DNA from: an uncultured Bacteroides sp.
Lineage (GTDB): Bacteria; Bacteroidota; Bacteroidia; Bacteroidales; Bacteroidaceae
Direction: 5' to 3'
Assembly: GCF_963666545.1 (NCBI RefSeq)
Contig: NZ_OY762899.1
Coordinates: 1,798,001 to 1,862,000, forward strand
DNA length: 64,000 nt
Shown: positions 24,138 to 34,394 of the stretch, in pieces
Numbering within the stretch: the first letter of the stretch is position 1
Layout of the letters: each line of letters begins with the position of its first letter
Notes under the pieces: generated by a model
What the model was told of the DNA's origin: nothing
What the model saw: the letters and a program-made list of their open reading frames with translations, nothing else
Database searches by the model: none
Made by a program: the position numbers and the translations under genes

Positions 24138-24539
24138 ATGAGCTTAAAACATCAAGCATACAAAGAAGCGAACATTCGCTTTCTGGAAGAGAATCTGGAA
24201 AATGAAGGAGTGATGGAGCTACCATCTGGGGTTCAATATAAAGTCATCCTAAAAGGTAATGGGGCTGTACCTACGGCAAAAAGTACTGTTAAAGTGCACT
24301 ACAGAGGCACGATGATAGACGGAACAGAGTTCGACAATTCGTTCAAACGCAAACAGCCGGAGACATTTAAGGTGAAGGAGGTGATTGAAGGTTGGCAAAA
24401 TGCACTGATGGCTATGCCGCTGGGTTCACGTTGGATGATCTACATCCCTTATGAATTGGGATATGGGACCCGAGCATGTGGTAATATTAAGGCGTATTCC
24501 ACACTGATCTTTGAGGTGGAGCTGCTTGGAGTGAGGTAA
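24138..24539 (+). CDS. FKBP-type peptidyl-prolyl cis-trans isomerase
   Basis: 133 residues with no signal peptide, so cytoplasmic, unlike the exported FkpA/Mip forms. A short N-terminal helix ('KEANIRFLEENLENEGVMEL') leads into a complete FKBP domain (~30-133): 'SGVQYKVILKGNGAVP', 'VKVHYRGTMIDGTEFDNSF', 'VIEGWQNALMAMPLGSRWMI', 'YIPYELGYG' and 'LIFEVELL'. The active-site residues in 'YRG...FDNSF' and 'GW..AL' are intact. It catalyses proline isomerisation during protein folding. It has its own promoter and converges on the DUF4130 gene. Confidence 0.93.
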   Translation: MSLKHQAYKEANIRFLEENLENEGVMELPSGVQYKVILKGNGAVPTAKSTVKVHYRGTMIDGTEFDNSFKRKQPETFKVKEVIEGWQNALMAMPLGSRWMIYIPYELGYGTRACGNIKAYSTLIFEVELLGVR

Positions 24540-24548
24540 TCGCATCGT

Positions 24549-25316
24549 TTATCGCTGCTTCTCGGTAAGGTATTTCCAGAAACGAACGGGCATGTTTTGC
24601 TTATGCAGACGTGGGTTGGTACGTTCTTTAATGGCAATGGATTTGAAGTAGGTTTTCCAAAGTTTCTGAAAGAGTTTTTCGTCTTCGGCCATCAAGCTCT
24701 CATCGAGCATACCGCTGACGAGATGTGCAGCTTCGCTATCGAAAGTGATTTCGGTAACGGAATGCAGGTCGTAATAGTAACCATACTGACGTTTGAGGTC
24801 GTAGATAACCCATCTTTGATCGGCAAAGCGATCTGTAAAGTGAGGAATGGCAAGTGCCAATACATTATATAGGGGTTCGAAAGCAGCAAAAAAGGTTCCG
24901 TCTGCTGCTTTCTGAAAGCGGGCAAACTGCATCACACGGGTGCGTTCATAATCTACTTTCTTCCATATCTTCGACAGCTCTAGCACATCCGGATCACCAA
25001 AGTTTACTTCTATGGAACGAGGAGCATCTATCGCTTTACGGATGTAGCGAAACAGTAACGCATCAATCTCAGGTAATTCTGACAACCAACAGGTAGTGAG
25101 GCAGGCTAGGGCAGACGCAGAAAGTTTCTTTTGTAAGCCGCTCCACACACGGGTAGACTTCTCTTCGTCCGTACAAACCGTAAACACTTCATCGCAGAAA
25201 AGAGGCAGCGGCTCTCCTTCAGCAAGCAGAACATCAGGAAACGTTTTTCGGAAATAGGCATCGAACACGACTGTGAGCAAACCCTCGAATGTTTTGTCGT
25301 ATAGGAAGACTGTCAT
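24549..25316 (-). CDS. DUF4130 / TIGR03915-family putative DNA metabolism protein
   Basis: 255 residues. The sequence fits the family always paired with a TIGR03916 radical SAM protein: 'VFLYDKTFEGLLTVVFDAYF' at the start, 'RYIRKAIDAPRSIEVNFGDP', 'RTRVMQFARFQKAADGTFFA' and 'QRWVIYDLKRQYGYYYD'. The C-terminal part ('LWKTYFKSIAIKERTNPRLH', 'KQNMPVRFWKYLTE') is the DUF4130 signature. The biochemical role is unknown; the pairing is taken as evidence for DNA modification or repair. The start codon overlaps the stop of the radical SAM gene by four bases, so translation is probably coupled. Confidence 0.9.
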   Translation of the reverse strand: MTVFLYDKTFEGLLTVVFDAYFRKTFPDVLLAEGEPLPLFCDEVFTVCTDEEKSTRVWSGLQKKLSASALACLTTCWLSELPEIDALLFRYIRKAIDAPRSIEVNFGDPDVLELSKIWKKVDYERTRVMQFARFQKAADGTFFAAFEPLYNVLALAIPHFTDRFADQRWVIYDLKRQYGYYYDLHSVTEITFDSEAAHLVSGMLDESLMAEDEKLFQKLWKTYFKSIAIKERTNPRLHKQNMPVRFWKYLTEKQR

Positions 25317-26578
25317 TCGTCGGCAAAGGTAAGTTGTAATTGACGCTCATCTGTCTTTTTACGAGGAGAAGGCGCCAGCAACTGCCGCATGACTTGGGGA
25401 GCCATCTCATTGACCGTGCGAACGGAGAGTTCGTTGCACGTGATGAAATACTGCGCTTTCTTCATTACAATCCCGATCTTTTTAAGCTGATAACTTCCCA
25501 GTCGACCATAACGACGGGAGGCAACAATCAGTTTGGCCGACTTCACACCAATACCGGGCACGCGAAGCAGCATCTCATAGTCAACCTTATTCACATCTAC
25601 CGGGAACTGTTCGGGATGACGCAACGCCCACGATAGCTTAGGATCTAGTTCCAAGTCAAGATCGGGGTAGGCATCATTCACTATTTCATCAACTTTGAAC
25701 TCATAGAACCTCATCAACCAGTCGGCCTGATAGAGACGGTTTTCTCTCACCAAAGGAGGTTGTTTGAGAGCAGGTAGTCGAGTGTCATAGGTATTAACCG
25801 ACACATATCCGGAGTAATAAACACGCTTCATGCTGGGTCGTTGATACAAAACAGACGAAAGATGGAGAATATCTTTATCCGTTTCGGGGGTTGCTCCCAC
25901 AATCATCTGCGTACTCTGTCCCGCCGGTGCAAAACGAGGCGCATAACGAAATTTCTTCCGCTCCTCACTATTCTCCAATACTCCTTGCTGAATATACCTC
26001 ATGGGCTGAAACACGCTCTTGAAATCCTTCTCAGGAGCCAGACGTTTCAAACTTTCTTCATTGGGGATTTCTACATTTACACTCAAGCGGTCAGCATAGA
26101 GTCCGGCTTCATTCACCAATTCACGACTGGCACCCGGGATACTTTTCAGATGAATATATCCATTAAAGTGATGCACTAAACGAAGATCTTTGGCCACACG
26201 CACAAGACGCTCCATCGTATAATCGGGATTGCGCACCACACCGGAACTAAGAAAAAGCCCTTCGATGTAGTTACGACGATAAAACTCAATAGTAAGTCCC
26301 ACCAACTCGGATACAGAGAGAGTAGCGCGACGAAGATCATTGCTACGCCGATTGATGCAATAGGCACAATCATAAATACAATGATTAGTAAGCATGATTT
26401 TCAGTAGAGAAATACAGCGTCCGTCTTCAGCAAAGCTATGACAAATGCCCCATCCACCCACAGTGTTACCCAACCCACCCTTTTGATTGGAGCGGTTGGT
26501 TCCACTGGAAGAGCAGGAAACATCATACTTGGCAGATTCAGCCAGTATCTTTAGTTTTTCGAGCACGTCGGCATTCAT
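25313..26578 (-). CDS. Putative DNA modification/repair radical SAM protein (TIGR03916)
   Basis: 421 residues. The [4Fe-4S]-SAM motif CxxxCxxC is at Cys67, Cys71 and Cys74 ('NHCIYDCAYC'). The strand 'YIEGLFLSSGVVRN' and 'LSVNVEIPNEESLKRLAPEK' belong to the radical SAM barrel. Near the C-terminus 'LLRVPGIGVKSAKLIVASRR' is a helix-hairpin-helix DNA-binding motif, which supports work on DNA. It is the first gene of a two-gene operon with the DUF4130 protein. The reaction is not known for this family. Confidence 0.92.
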   Translation of the reverse strand: MNADVLEKLKILAESAKYDVSCSSSGTNRSNQKGGLGNTVGGWGICHSFAEDGRCISLLKIMLTNHCIYDCAYCINRRSNDLRRATLSVSELVGLTIEFYRRNYIEGLFLSSGVVRNPDYTMERLVRVAKDLRLVHHFNGYIHLKSIPGASRELVNEAGLYADRLSVNVEIPNEESLKRLAPEKDFKSVFQPMRYIQQGVLENSEERKKFRYAPRFAPAGQSTQMIVGATPETDKDILHLSSVLYQRPSMKRVYYSGYVSVNTYDTRLPALKQPPLVRENRLYQADWLMRFYEFKVDEIVNDAYPDLDLELDPKLSWALRHPEQFPVDVNKVDYEMLLRVPGIGVKSAKLIVASRRYGRLGSYQLKKIGIVMKKAQYFITCNELSVRTVNEMAPQVMRQLLAPSPRKKTDERQLQLTFADE

Positions 26579-26611
26579 TATCAGCGCTTTAGCGTTACAT
26601 TTTCACTTTGC

Positions 26612-26619
26612 CAAAGCTA
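26612..26619 (-). promoter_or_regulatory. -7 promoter box for the radical SAM operon
   Basis: The reverse strand reads TAGCTTTG, matching TAnnTTTG, 33 bases upstream of the ATG at 26578. Confidence 0.5.
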
Positions 26620-26724
26620 TGAATAATATCCGGATTTTCCATAGTAGAGATCATTTTTTGTACCTGCAACGAAACAAAAGAAACACACATCTGTTTATTA
26701 TAAAATCAAAACAATGAATGGAAT

Positions 26725-27297
26725 ATGAAAAAGTATTATTTAGCAACCTTAATGCTATTCGCACTAACTGCAATAGCAACCGCTCAAACATGGACGAATG
26801 ATCCTGCGCACTCACGCTTAGGATTTACTATTAAGCACATGACCATCTCTGAAGTTAGTGGTAGATTTGCTGATTTCACAATAAAAGCCACTACAACGAA
26901 ACCGGATCAGAGCGATCTTAAAGTAGAAGTTATTGCCCAAATAGCAAGTATAAACACGGATGTAGAGGCAAGAGACAAGCACCTGAAAAGCCCTGACTTC
27001 TTTGATAGTGAAAAGTACTCTACACTTACATTTTCAAGTAACTACAACAAGAAATTATCAAAGGACACCTACAAGATGGTTGGAAACTTAACCATGCACG
27101 GAATAACCAAAAGCGTTACTCTGACCGTTAAGTATCTGGGAGAGGTAGTTAATCCGATGAACAAGAAAAGAACTGTTGGATTCAAAATTACAGGTTCTGT
27201 AAAACGTTCCGATTTCGGAATTGGAGCAAAATTCCCCGAAGCAGTTCTCAGCGACAACGTAGATATCGTTGCAGATGCTGAATTCACACAGAACTGA
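26725..27297 (+). CDS. YceI-family periplasmic lipid-binding protein
   Basis: 190 residues. Signal peptide MKKYYLATLMLFALTAIATA then a mature YceI lipocalin-like barrel: 'WTNDPAHSRLGFTIKHMTIS', 'GRFADFTIKA', 'INTDVEARDKHLKSPDFFD', 'STLTFSSNY', 'GNLTMHGITKSVTLTV', 'KITGSVKRSDFGIGAKFPE' and 'VLSDNVDIVADAEF'. Relatives bind polyisoprenoid or long-chain lipids in the periplasm; the ligand here is unknown. It is a stand-alone gene with two hairpin terminators beyond its stop. Confidence 0.93.
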   Translation: MKKYYLATLMLFALTAIATAQTWTNDPAHSRLGFTIKHMTISEVSGRFADFTIKATTTKPDQSDLKVEVIAQIASINTDVEARDKHLKSPDFFDSEKYSTLTFSSNYNKKLSKDTYKMVGNLTMHGITKSVTLTVKYLGEVVNPMNKKRTVGFKITGSVKRSDFGIGAKFPEAVLSDNVDIVADAEFTQN

Positions 27298-27311
27298 TTA
27301 AAACAAAGCAC

Positions 27312-27354
27312 AATAATAAAGGAGGGGAGCCACAAGCTTTCCTCCTTTATTATT
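27312..27354 (+). terminator. Terminator after yceI
   Basis: AATAATAAAGGAGG (27312-27325) pairs perfectly with CCTCCTTTATTATT (27341-27354), giving a 14-base stem 15 bases after the stop codon. Confidence 0.75.
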
Positions 27355-27380
27355 GCAAAAGCCAAAGGTAAATCAACATA

Positions 27381-27416
27381 AAGCCCAAGCAATCAATAGA
27401 AAGCTTGGGCTTTTAT
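27381..27416. terminator. Bidirectional terminator between yceI and gltA
   Basis: AAGCCCAAGC (27381-27390) pairs with GCTTGGGCTT (27403-27412), followed by TTTTATT on the plus strand. On the minus strand it follows the gltA stop by 22 bases and can serve the gltA operon. Confidence 0.7.
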
Positions 27417-27434
27417 TATTTGGGGAATCTATCC

Positions 27435-28790
27435 TTATCTTTTCTTTAAAGGGGTATAATCAGCAACATCAAGCACGTTCTTATATGCAGGACGAATGAT
27501 GCGTTTTCCTTCAAAGTTCAATTCTTCATTGCGGTGTGCACACCAGCCAACGATACGTGCCATAGCAAAAAGCGGAGTATATATTTCTTGTGGCAGCCCT
27601 ATCATCTCGTACACAAATCCAGAATAGAAATCAATATTACTCGATACCGTTTTGCCATTAGCTTTAATCTTAGCAAAAGTAGTAATAGCACGATCTTCTA
27701 GCAACTCCAGGAAAGTAAATTCACGCTCTTTCCCCTTTTCCTTGGCCAAATCACGGGCTAAGTCTTTCAACAAGATTGCACGTGGATCTGAAATAGTATA
27801 AACAGCATGACCGATGCCATAGATCAAACCCGTCTTATTATAAACTTCTTTATTGAGCATTCGTGTAAAATAGGTGTCTATCTCATCTACATTTGTCCAG
27901 TCCTGAATGTTCTTCTCCAGATGATGAAACATATCGGCAACCTGAACATTTGCTCCACCATGAAGTGGACCTTTTAAGGATCCTATACCGGCTGCAATAG
28001 AAGAATAAGTATCCGTTCCGGTAGAGGAAGTAACACGAACGGTAAACGTAGAATTATTACCACCACCATGGTCGGCCTGAAGTACAAGTAAAAGATCGAG
28101 TGTCCGAGCTTCTAACTCTGTATAATCCTTCTTCAACATATAAAGGAAGTTTTCAGCAATAGACAGTTTTTCTCTCGGGTGACGAATGTGTAGCGAACGC
28201 CCAAATGTAGCATGCCTCAACATATTATAAGCATAAGCTATGATAGTAGGAAATTTAGAAATCAATTCTACACTTTGGCGCATCAGGTTATCCCGCGATG
28301 TATCATCCGGATTAGGATCGAAAGTATATAATTCGAGTACACTACGAGCCAGTATATTCATGATGTTTGAACCTTCCAACTCAATAATATTCATCTTCGT
28401 CTTTTGTTCCAACGGCATATTGTCATTGATCAATTCCGAGAAAGAAGAAAGTGCTTCTTTATCCGGAAGATTACCCGACAAAAGTAAATAAGCAACTTCT
28501 TCAAATCCAAAACGTTTTTCTTTCACAATATTATGTACGATGTCTTCCACATCGAATGCCCGATAGTAAAGTTTACCGGGAATAGGTTGCAAACCTCCAC
28601 CGGGAATTCGTTCATACCCCACTACGTTACCGATTTTGGTTAGGCCGACAAGCACTCCTGTCCCATCCTCATTACGCAAACCACGCTTTACATCATATTT
28701 GGTAAATAAGTCATTATCTATTCTGGTAGCATCCTTCATGTCCTCCGAAAGTCTGTATATGATGTATTCCTTCTTCATATCCTTTTTCAT
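27435..28790 (-). CDS. gltA: Citrate synthase
   Basis: 451 residues. It condenses acetyl-CoA and oxaloacetate to citrate. The catalytic set is present: 'LQADHGGGNNSTF' (His), 'GPLHGGANVQV' (His of the GPxHGGAN motif) and 'GIGHAVYTISDPRAIL' (His, then the Asp/Arg pair). The long N-terminal region before 'PGGGLQPIPGKLYYRAFDVE' and the overall length fit the citrate synthase of Bacteroidetes. The start could be this ATG or the in-frame ATG four codons on. It is the last gene of acn-icd-gltA, starting 7 bases after the icd stop. The operon forms the oxidative branch from acetyl-CoA to 2-oxoglutarate, used for glutamate synthesis in anaerobes with an incomplete cycle. Confidence 0.96.
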   Translation of the reverse strand: MKKDMKKEYIIYRLSEDMKDATRIDNDLFTKYDVKRGLRNEDGTGVLVGLTKIGNVVGYERIPGGGLQPIPGKLYYRAFDVEDIVHNIVKEKRFGFEEVAYLLLSGNLPDKEALSSFSELINDNMPLEQKTKMNIIELEGSNIMNILARSVLELYTFDPNPDDTSRDNLMRQSVELISKFPTIIAYAYNMLRHATFGRSLHIRHPREKLSIAENFLYMLKKDYTELEARTLDLLLVLQADHGGGNNSTFTVRVTSSTGTDTYSSIAAGIGSLKGPLHGGANVQVADMFHHLEKNIQDWTNVDEIDTYFTRMLNKEVYNKTGLIYGIGHAVYTISDPRAILLKDLARDLAKEKGKEREFTFLELLEDRAITTFAKIKANGKTVSSNIDFYSGFVYEMIGLPQEIYTPLFAMARIVGWCAHRNEELNFEGKRIIRPAYKNVLDVADYTPLKKR

Positions 28791-28797
28791 TTAGTGG

Positions 28798-29994
28798 TTA
28801 TTTGTTTTTTTCTATTTTCTCTGTTATTTCTTTAGCAAAAGTGGAAGTAGACAAAGCCTTTCCTCCGGGTATAAATCTGGCCAAGTCGTTGGTTGCCCGT
28901 CCATCAGCAAAACTTTGTTCCAAGGCCTCAACAATAAGATCAGCAGCTTCCTGCCAACCAAAATATTCGAGCATCATCACAGCCGAAAGAATAAGTGAGC
29001 AAGGGTTAACAATATCTTTCCCTGCGATATTGGGTGCTGTGCCATGAGTCGCTTCAAAGATAGCATGACCAGAGTTATAATTAATGTTTGCACCGGGTGC
29101 TATACCAATTCCTCCTACCATAGCTGCCAACTGGTCGGAGATGTAATCTCCATTCAGATTTAACGTGGCAATCACTGAATATTCTTCGGGGATAAGTAAT
29201 GTATTCTGCAAAAAGGCATCGGCTATGCAATCTTTGATAACCAACTTGCCGCTGCTTATGTATTCACCAAACTCGCGCTCGGCCAATTCATATCCCCATT
29301 TCTTAAAGCCACCTTCCGTAAACTTCATTATATTTCCCTTATGCACCAGCGTCACTGAAGGTAATTCATGTTCAATGGCATATAAGCAAGCCGCACGAAC
29401 CAATCGCTCTGTACCTTCACGAGAAACCGGCTTTACTCCAAAAGAAGATGTTTCAGGAAAACGCACTTTAGAGACTCCCATCTCATCATGCAGAAAGCGA
29501 TAAAACTTTTCAGCTTCCGGCGTGCCTGCTTCCCATTCAATCCCTGCATAAATATCTTCAGTATTCTCACGAAAAATATACATGTTCACCTTTTCAGGTT
29601 CTTTTATCGGAGAAACAACACCTAGGAACCAACGCACGGGACGCAGACAAACGTATAAATCGAGTGTTTGTCGCAAAGTCACATTCAAAGAACGAATGCC
29701 TCCACCCACAGGAGTGGTTAAGGGCCCCTTAATACCAACCAAATACTCTTCAAATGCGAGCATTGTTTCATCAGGCAACCAAGAGCCGGTCTCTTTAAAA
29801 GCTTTTTCTCCGGCCAATACCTCAACCCAATCGATCTGTCGTTTGCCGCCGTACACTTTGCGTACCGCTGCGTCAACGATCATTTGCATGGCGGGAGTTA
29901 TCTCCGCCCCCACCCCATCACCCGTAATAAAAGGAACGGTAGGATTCTCGGGCACCAATAACTTACCGTCTTTGTGTTTTACAATCTTACTCAT
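28798..29994 (-). CDS. icd: Isocitrate dehydrogenase (probably NADP-dependent)
   Basis: 398 residues. It converts isocitrate to 2-oxoglutarate and CO2. Substrate residues lie in '[20 protein letters not shown]' (the Ser-x-Asn-x-x-x-Arg pattern). Family marks are '[20 protein letters not shown]', '[20 protein letters not shown]', '[20 protein letters not shown]' and '[20 protein letters not shown]', where the HGTAP-Ala-Gly run suits NADP-binding prokaryotic enzymes. The length is slightly below the E. coli enzyme (416). It lies 4 bases after acn and 7 before gltA, so it is the middle gene of one transcript. Confidence 0.96.
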   Translation of the reverse strand: MSKIVKHKDGKLLVPENPTVPFITGDGVGAEITPAMQMIVDAAVRKVYGGKRQIDWVEVLAGEKAFKETGSWLPDETMLAFEEYLVGIKGPLTTPVGGGIRSLNVTLRQTLDLYVCLRPVRWFLGVVSPIKEPEKVNMYIFRENTEDIYAGIEWEAGTPEAEKFYRFLHDEMGVSKVRFPETSSFGVKPVSREGTERLVRAACLYAIEHELPSVTLVHKGNIMKFTEGGFKKWGYELAEREFGEYISSGKLVIKDCIADAFLQNTLLIPEEYSVIATLNLNGDYISDQLAAMVGGIGIAPGANINYNSGHAIFEATHGTAPNIAGKDIVNPCSLILSAVMMLEYFGWQEAADLIVEALEQSFADGRATNDLARFIPGGKALSTSTFAKEITEKIEKNK

Positions 29995-29998
29995 ATCT

Positions 29999-32242
29999 TT
30001 ATTTTGTATTTAGTGCAGAGCCCGCTTTAAACCAAGCTATCTGCTGCTCATTATATGTATGTTGCGCTTCAAAGCTGTGCTGACTGCCGTCTACATGTTG
30101 CACTACAATATTAATGCTCTTTCCCGGAGCAAACTCTTTTAACCCCATGACAGAAATAAAATCACGTTCTTTTATGCAATAGTAATCCTCCTTATTAACA
30201 AATGTCAGAGCCAACATGCCTTGTTTCTTTAGGTTTGTTTCGTGAATACGTGCAAAGCTTTTTGCCAAAATCACCTTTACATTCAAAAAACGGGGTTCCA
30301 TGGCAGCATGTTCTCTGCTAGAACCTTCTCCGTAGTTCTCTTCGGCCACTACAATAGAGGATATGCCCACCGCTTTATACTGTTTTGCAGTACCCGATAC
30401 CGTTTCATAAGAATCTGCCAAACGATTCCAAACCTTATTTGTCTCACCGTTGAAAGCATTAACAGCCCCCATCAGCATATTATCAGAAATGTTTTCCAAA
30501 TGCCCACGAAAACGAAGCCAAGGACCTGCCATTGAGATGTGATCTGTCGTACACTTGCCCTGAGTTTTAATCAGAAGAGGCATATTCAGTAAATCGTAGC
30601 CATCCCAAGCAGCGAAAGGAACAAGAAGTTGCAAACGTTGAGATTGAGGGTCAACTGAAATCTTTGCCCCATCGCCCATAGGAGCCAGATAGCCACTTAA
30701 ACCTGATACAAAACCCTCATTAGGTAGTTCATCACCTTTTGGTTCTGCCAACTTCACCTGCTCACCATTCTCATTCATCAATGTATCCGTCAGTGGATTA
30801 AAGCATAAATCGCCGGCAATGGTCAAAGCCATGGTCAATTCAGGAGAGGCTACAAAAGCAAATGTATTTGGATTTCCATCGGCACGTTTCGCAAAGTTGC
30901 GGTTAAACGATGTAACGATAGAGTTTTTCCTGGTAGGATCATCTGTATGACGCTTCCATTGACCAATACATGGGCCACATGCATTGGCCATAATCACCGC
31001 TCCGGCCTGCTTAAACGTATCAATCATTCCGTCACGTTCCGCAGTAGCACGTATCTGTTCCGAACCGGGGTTGACAATGAGCGGAGAAGCAATTCTCACT
31101 TTTTGCTGCACAGCTTGGCGCATCACTGAAGCCGCTCTGCCGATATCTTGATAAGAAGAATTAGTGCAAGAGCCTATCAAGCCTACTTCCATTTTACGAG
31201 GATAATCATTGGCTTTTACTTTTGCCGCAAACTCAGAAATAGGAGTAGCTGCATCGGGAGTAAAAGGTCCGTTAATATAAGGTTCGAGAGCAGATAAGTC
31301 AATCTCAATCACCCGATCATAGAAAGCAGTGGGATTAGTAGCCACTTCTGCATCAGGGCAAAGGTCAGCAGCTACTTTATCAGCCATATCCGCAACGGCT
31401 GCCCGTCCGGTAGCCCGTAGATAAGCCGCTATGCGTTCGTCATACGGAAAAAGTGAAGTTGTAGCCCCCACTTCGGCACCCATGTTGCAGATTGTTGCCT
31501 TACCCGTAGCCGAAAGAGAAGCTACGCCCGGGCCAAAGTATTCTATAATAGCATTTGTTCCACCCTTTACTGTGAGTATGCCTGCCAACTTTAGTATCAC
31601 GTCTTTCGGTGAAGCCCATCCATTAAGCGTTCCGGTTAGTTTTACCCCAATGAGTTTAGGCATTTTTAGTTCCCATTCCATACCGGTCATCACATCTACC
31701 GCATCAGCACCGCCAACACCAATAGCCACCATACCCAAACCACCCGCATTTGGAGTGTGAGAATCGGTTCCCACCATCATACCGCCGGGAAAAGCATAAT
31801 TCTCAAGTACTACCTGATGAATGATTCCTGCTCCAGGTTGCCAAAAGCCGATACCATATTTAGAAGAAACATCTCTCAAAAAGTCATAAACTTCGCGGTT
31901 TGTCTCCGTAGCCGTAGCAATATCTTCCTTAGCCCCTTTGTAAGCTTGAATCAAGTGATCGCAATGCACTGTAGAAGGAACAGCGACCTGTTCCTTGCCG
32001 GAATTCATAAATTGTAGTAAAGCCATCTGTGCCGTGGCATCCTGCATCGCTACACGGTCGGGACGAAAATCAACATAATCCTCACCACGCTCGTAAGATT
32101 GTAAAGCCGCCTCATTGTAAAGATGAGCATACAATATCTTCTCCGCAAGAGTCAATGGACGGTTTAAAATTAGCTTTGCCTGTTCTATTTTTCGGGAATA
32201 AGAGGCATAAAAGACCTCTAACATCTTCTCATCGTGTACCAT
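29999..32242 (-). CDS. acn: Aconitate hydratase (mitochondrial type)
   Basis: 747 residues. It isomerises citrate to isocitrate with a [4Fe-4S] cluster. The cluster cysteines are seen in '[15 protein letters not shown]' and the CxxC of '[11 protein letters not shown]'. Other marks are '[20 protein letters not shown]', '[20 protein letters not shown]' and the swivel-domain loop '[17 protein letters not shown]'. The length is that of the mitochondrial-type aconitase rather than the ~890-residue AcnA. It is first in the acn-icd-gltA operon, 4 bases before icd. I found no convincing -7 box in the 126 bases upstream. Confidence 0.96.
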   Translation of the reverse strand: MVHDEKMLEVFYASYSRKIEQAKLILNRPLTLAEKILYAHLYNEAALQSYERGEDYVDFRPDRVAMQDATAQMALLQFMNSGKEQVAVPSTVHCDHLIQAYKGAKEDIATATETNREVYDFLRDVSSKYGIGFWQPGAGIIHQVVLENYAFPGGMMVGTDSHTPNAGGLGMVAIGVGGADAVDVMTGMEWELKMPKLIGVKLTGTLNGWASPKDVILKLAGILTVKGGTNAIIEYFGPGVASLSATGKATICNMGAEVGATTSLFPYDERIAAYLRATGRAAVADMADKVAADLCPDAEVATNPTAFYDRVIEIDLSALEPYINGPFTPDAATPISEFAAKVKANDYPRKMEVGLIGSCTNSSYQDIGRAASVMRQAVQQKVRIASPLIVNPGSEQIRATAERDGMIDTFKQAGAVIMANACGPCIGQWKRHTDDPTRKNSIVTSFNRNFAKRADGNPNTFAFVASPELTMALTIAGDLCFNPLTDTLMNENGEQVKLAEPKGDELPNEGFVSGLSGYLAPMGDGAKISVDPQSQRLQLLVPFAAWDGYDLLNMPLLIKTQGKCTTDHISMAGPWLRFRGHLENISDNMLMGAVNAFNGETNKVWNRLADSYETVSGTAKQYKAVGISSIVVAEENYGEGSSREHAAMEPRFLNVKVILAKSFARIHETNLKKQGMLALTFVNKEDYYCIKERDFISVMGLKEFAPGKSINIVVQHVDGSQHSFEAQHTYNEQQIAWFKAGSALNTK

Positions 32243-32363
32243 TATTCTTCTATTTTATTGATAAACTCTAGGCGTAATTAATAAATCTACATTATAACGA
32301 GCAAAAAACCTGTAATGTTTAACAAAAAGGATATTTTTTATAACTATTCATCGAATAAATAAA

Positions 32364-32371
32364 TACCTTTG
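32364..32371 (+). promoter_or_regulatory. -7 promoter box for the helicase gene
   Basis: TACCTTTG matches the consensus. The implied transcription start (~32377) lies 19 bases before the GTG at 32396, which is why that start is chosen. Confidence 0.55.
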
Positions 32372-32395
32372 CAACTTATCTCGCACAGCATACAA

Positions 32396-34306
32396 GTGAA
32401 TAAGAACAACAAAAACGCTCTCAACTCTATCTCCGATCTGCAGCAACAGCAAATTCTTTTGCGCATGGAATACGAGTACGAAAAAGAAGAGTTTCGTCGG
32501 CAAACTCAAACCATGGGCATAGGTAGAAAAGTCAAACGGGGCCAATGTTGGTATCCTGTGTCAACAGGTCGAAGTTTTTACAACTCCCTGAATCAATTGG
32601 TTATTGAGATAGAACGAAAAGAGGATAAAGACATAGAGCATTCTTTTGAGTTCGGACGTCCGGTTTGCTTCTTCACACAAGACATCTCCGGACAAATACG
32701 TTATTTCAACTTCACCTCACAAGTTAGTTACGCCGATGAAGAAAGAATGGTCGTCGTTCTTCCCAATATCTCAGCACAAATGGATATACAAGGAACAGAT
32801 CATCTAGGCGTACAACTCTATTTTGACGAAACCAGTTACCGAACCATGTTTGAGGCATTAGCCGACGTGCTTCGGGCAAAAAACAATCGGCTTGCCGAAC
32901 TACGTGAGACTCTCCTTGGCGACCTTCTTCCCCGTAATCGGGAAGTGTTCCCTCAACGTTTTCCGTGGTTGAACACCACACAAGAAGAGGCAGTGAACAA
33001 AGTACTGAGAGCCAAAGACGTCGCTATTGTTCACGGCCCTCCCGGAACGGGGAAAACAACGACTCTCGTCGAAGCTATTTACGAGACCTTGCAACGAGAA
33101 AACCAAGTACTGGTTTGTGCCCAAAGTAACACGGCTGTCGATTGGATAGCCGAAAAGCTGGTAGACAGAGGCGTGCCTGTATTGCGTATTGGCAATCCAA
33201 CCCGGGTGAATGATAAAATGCTCTCTTTCACTTATGAGCGCCGCTTTGAGAGTCATCCGGCCTACACCGAGCTATGGAGCATCCGTAAATCGGTTCGTGA
33301 AATGGGTAGCCAGCTCCGTAGAGGTAGTCACTCCGAACGCGAAGGCATCCGATACCGCATCAATCGCTTAAAAGAACGAGCCACAGAAATAGAAATACTC
33401 ATCAACGAAGATATTTTTTCTCAAGCACGTGTCATTGCCTCTACATTGGTCAGTTCCAATCATCGGGTACTTGCTAACCGTCATTTTTCGACCCTGTTCA
33501 TTGACGAAGCGGCACAAGCTTTAGAAGCAGCTTGTTGGATAGCCATCCGTAAAGCAGACCGTGTGGTGTTGGCAGGCGATCACTGTCAGTTACCGCCAAC
33601 CATTAAGTGCCTTGAAGCCGCCAGAGGAGGGTTAGACAATACGTTAATGGAAAAAATAGCCATTTCAAAACCCACTGCCGTATCTTTGCTGAAGATACAA
33701 TATCGCATGCACGAAGCCATTATGCACTTCCCTTCGGAATGGTTTTATGGCGGAGAAATAAAAGCCGCCCCCGAAGTGCATAACCGTAGTATACTCGATT
33801 TTGATACCCCCTTAGAGTGGATCGATACCTCCGCCTGTGAGTTTCACGAAGAGTTTGTAGGCGAGAGTTTCGGTCGCATCAACAAATCTGAAGCCGAACT
33901 ACTACTTTTAGAGTTAGAGACATACATCAAAAGAATAGGAGAAGAGAGAATACTAAGTGAACGAATCGACTTCGGACTCATCTCACCTTACAAGGCCCAA
34001 GTGCAATATCTCCGCAACGAAGTAAAACGCAGTAATTTCTTTCGTCCCTTCCGCAGCCAAATCACCATTCACACCGTAGATGGCTTTCAAGGTCAAGAAC
34101 GGGACGTCGTCTTCATCAGCTTGGTACGTGCCAACGCCGATGGACAAATAGGATTCCTTAGCGACCTGAGACGAATGAATGTAGCCATTACCCGCGCCCG
34201 CATGAAACTCGTTATCTTAGGTGATGCTTCTACATTGGGCACGCACACCTTCTACAAAAAATTGTTTGAGTATATTGAGAGAGAAGGGAAAATTAAAAAT
34301 GCATGA
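32396..34306 (+). CDS. Superfamily 1 DNA/RNA helicase, IGHMBP2/Upf1-like
   Basis: 636 residues from a GTG at 32396. A longer frame begins inside the promoter box, and the next ATG (32465) is a possible alternative. All SF1 motifs are present: Walker A 'HGPPGTGKTTTLVEAI', motif Ia 'VLVCAQSNTAVDWIAEKL', Walker B 'FIDEAAQA', motif III 'VVLAGDHCQLPPTI', motif IV-like 'LKIQYRMHEAIMHFP', motif V 'TVDGFQGQERDVVFISLVRA' and motif VI 'MNVAITRARMKLVILGD'. The N-terminal ~200 residues are the usual accessory domain of the Upf1-like group. It probably unwinds DNA or RNA in housekeeping repair or processing. The gene stands alone with a terminator. Confidence 0.93.
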   Translation: MNKNNKNALNSISDLQQQQILLRMEYEYEKEEFRRQTQTMGIGRKVKRGQCWYPVSTGRSFYNSLNQLVIEIERKEDKDIEHSFEFGRPVCFFTQDISGQIRYFNFTSQVSYADEERMVVVLPNISAQMDIQGTDHLGVQLYFDETSYRTMFEALADVLRAKNNRLAELRETLLGDLLPRNREVFPQRFPWLNTTQEEAVNKVLRAKDVAIVHGPPGTGKTTTLVEAIYETLQRENQVLVCAQSNTAVDWIAEKLVDRGVPVLRIGNPTRVNDKMLSFTYERRFESHPAYTELWSIRKSVREMGSQLRRGSHSEREGIRYRINRLKERATEIEILINEDIFSQARVIASTLVSSNHRVLANRHFSTLFIDEAAQALEAACWIAIRKADRVVLAGDHCQLPPTIKCLEAARGGLDNTLMEKIAISKPTAVSLLKIQYRMHEAIMHFPSEWFYGGEIKAAPEVHNRSILDFDTPLEWIDTSACEFHEEFVGESFGRINKSEAELLLLELETYIKRIGEERILSERIDFGLISPYKAQVQYLRNEVKRSNFFRPFRSQITIHTVDGFQGQERDVVFISLVRANADGQIGFLSDLRRMNVAITRARMKLVILGDASTLGTHTFYKKLFEYIEREGKIKNA

Positions 34307-34310
34307 AGAA

Positions 34311-34350
34311 AAGAGGGTGAATGCCTCAAAGATTCATCCACCCTCTTATT
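34311..34350. terminator. Terminator between helicase gene and BACON lipoprotein gene
   Basis: AAGAGGGTG (34311-34319) pairs with CACCCTCTT (34339-34347). It lies five bases after the helicase stop and about 45 bases beyond the end of the convergent SusCD-type operon, so it may serve both. Confidence 0.65.
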
Positions 34351-34394
34351 CTGGAATTAAAAAAACACCTAATTACCTTTAGCGTCCAATATTA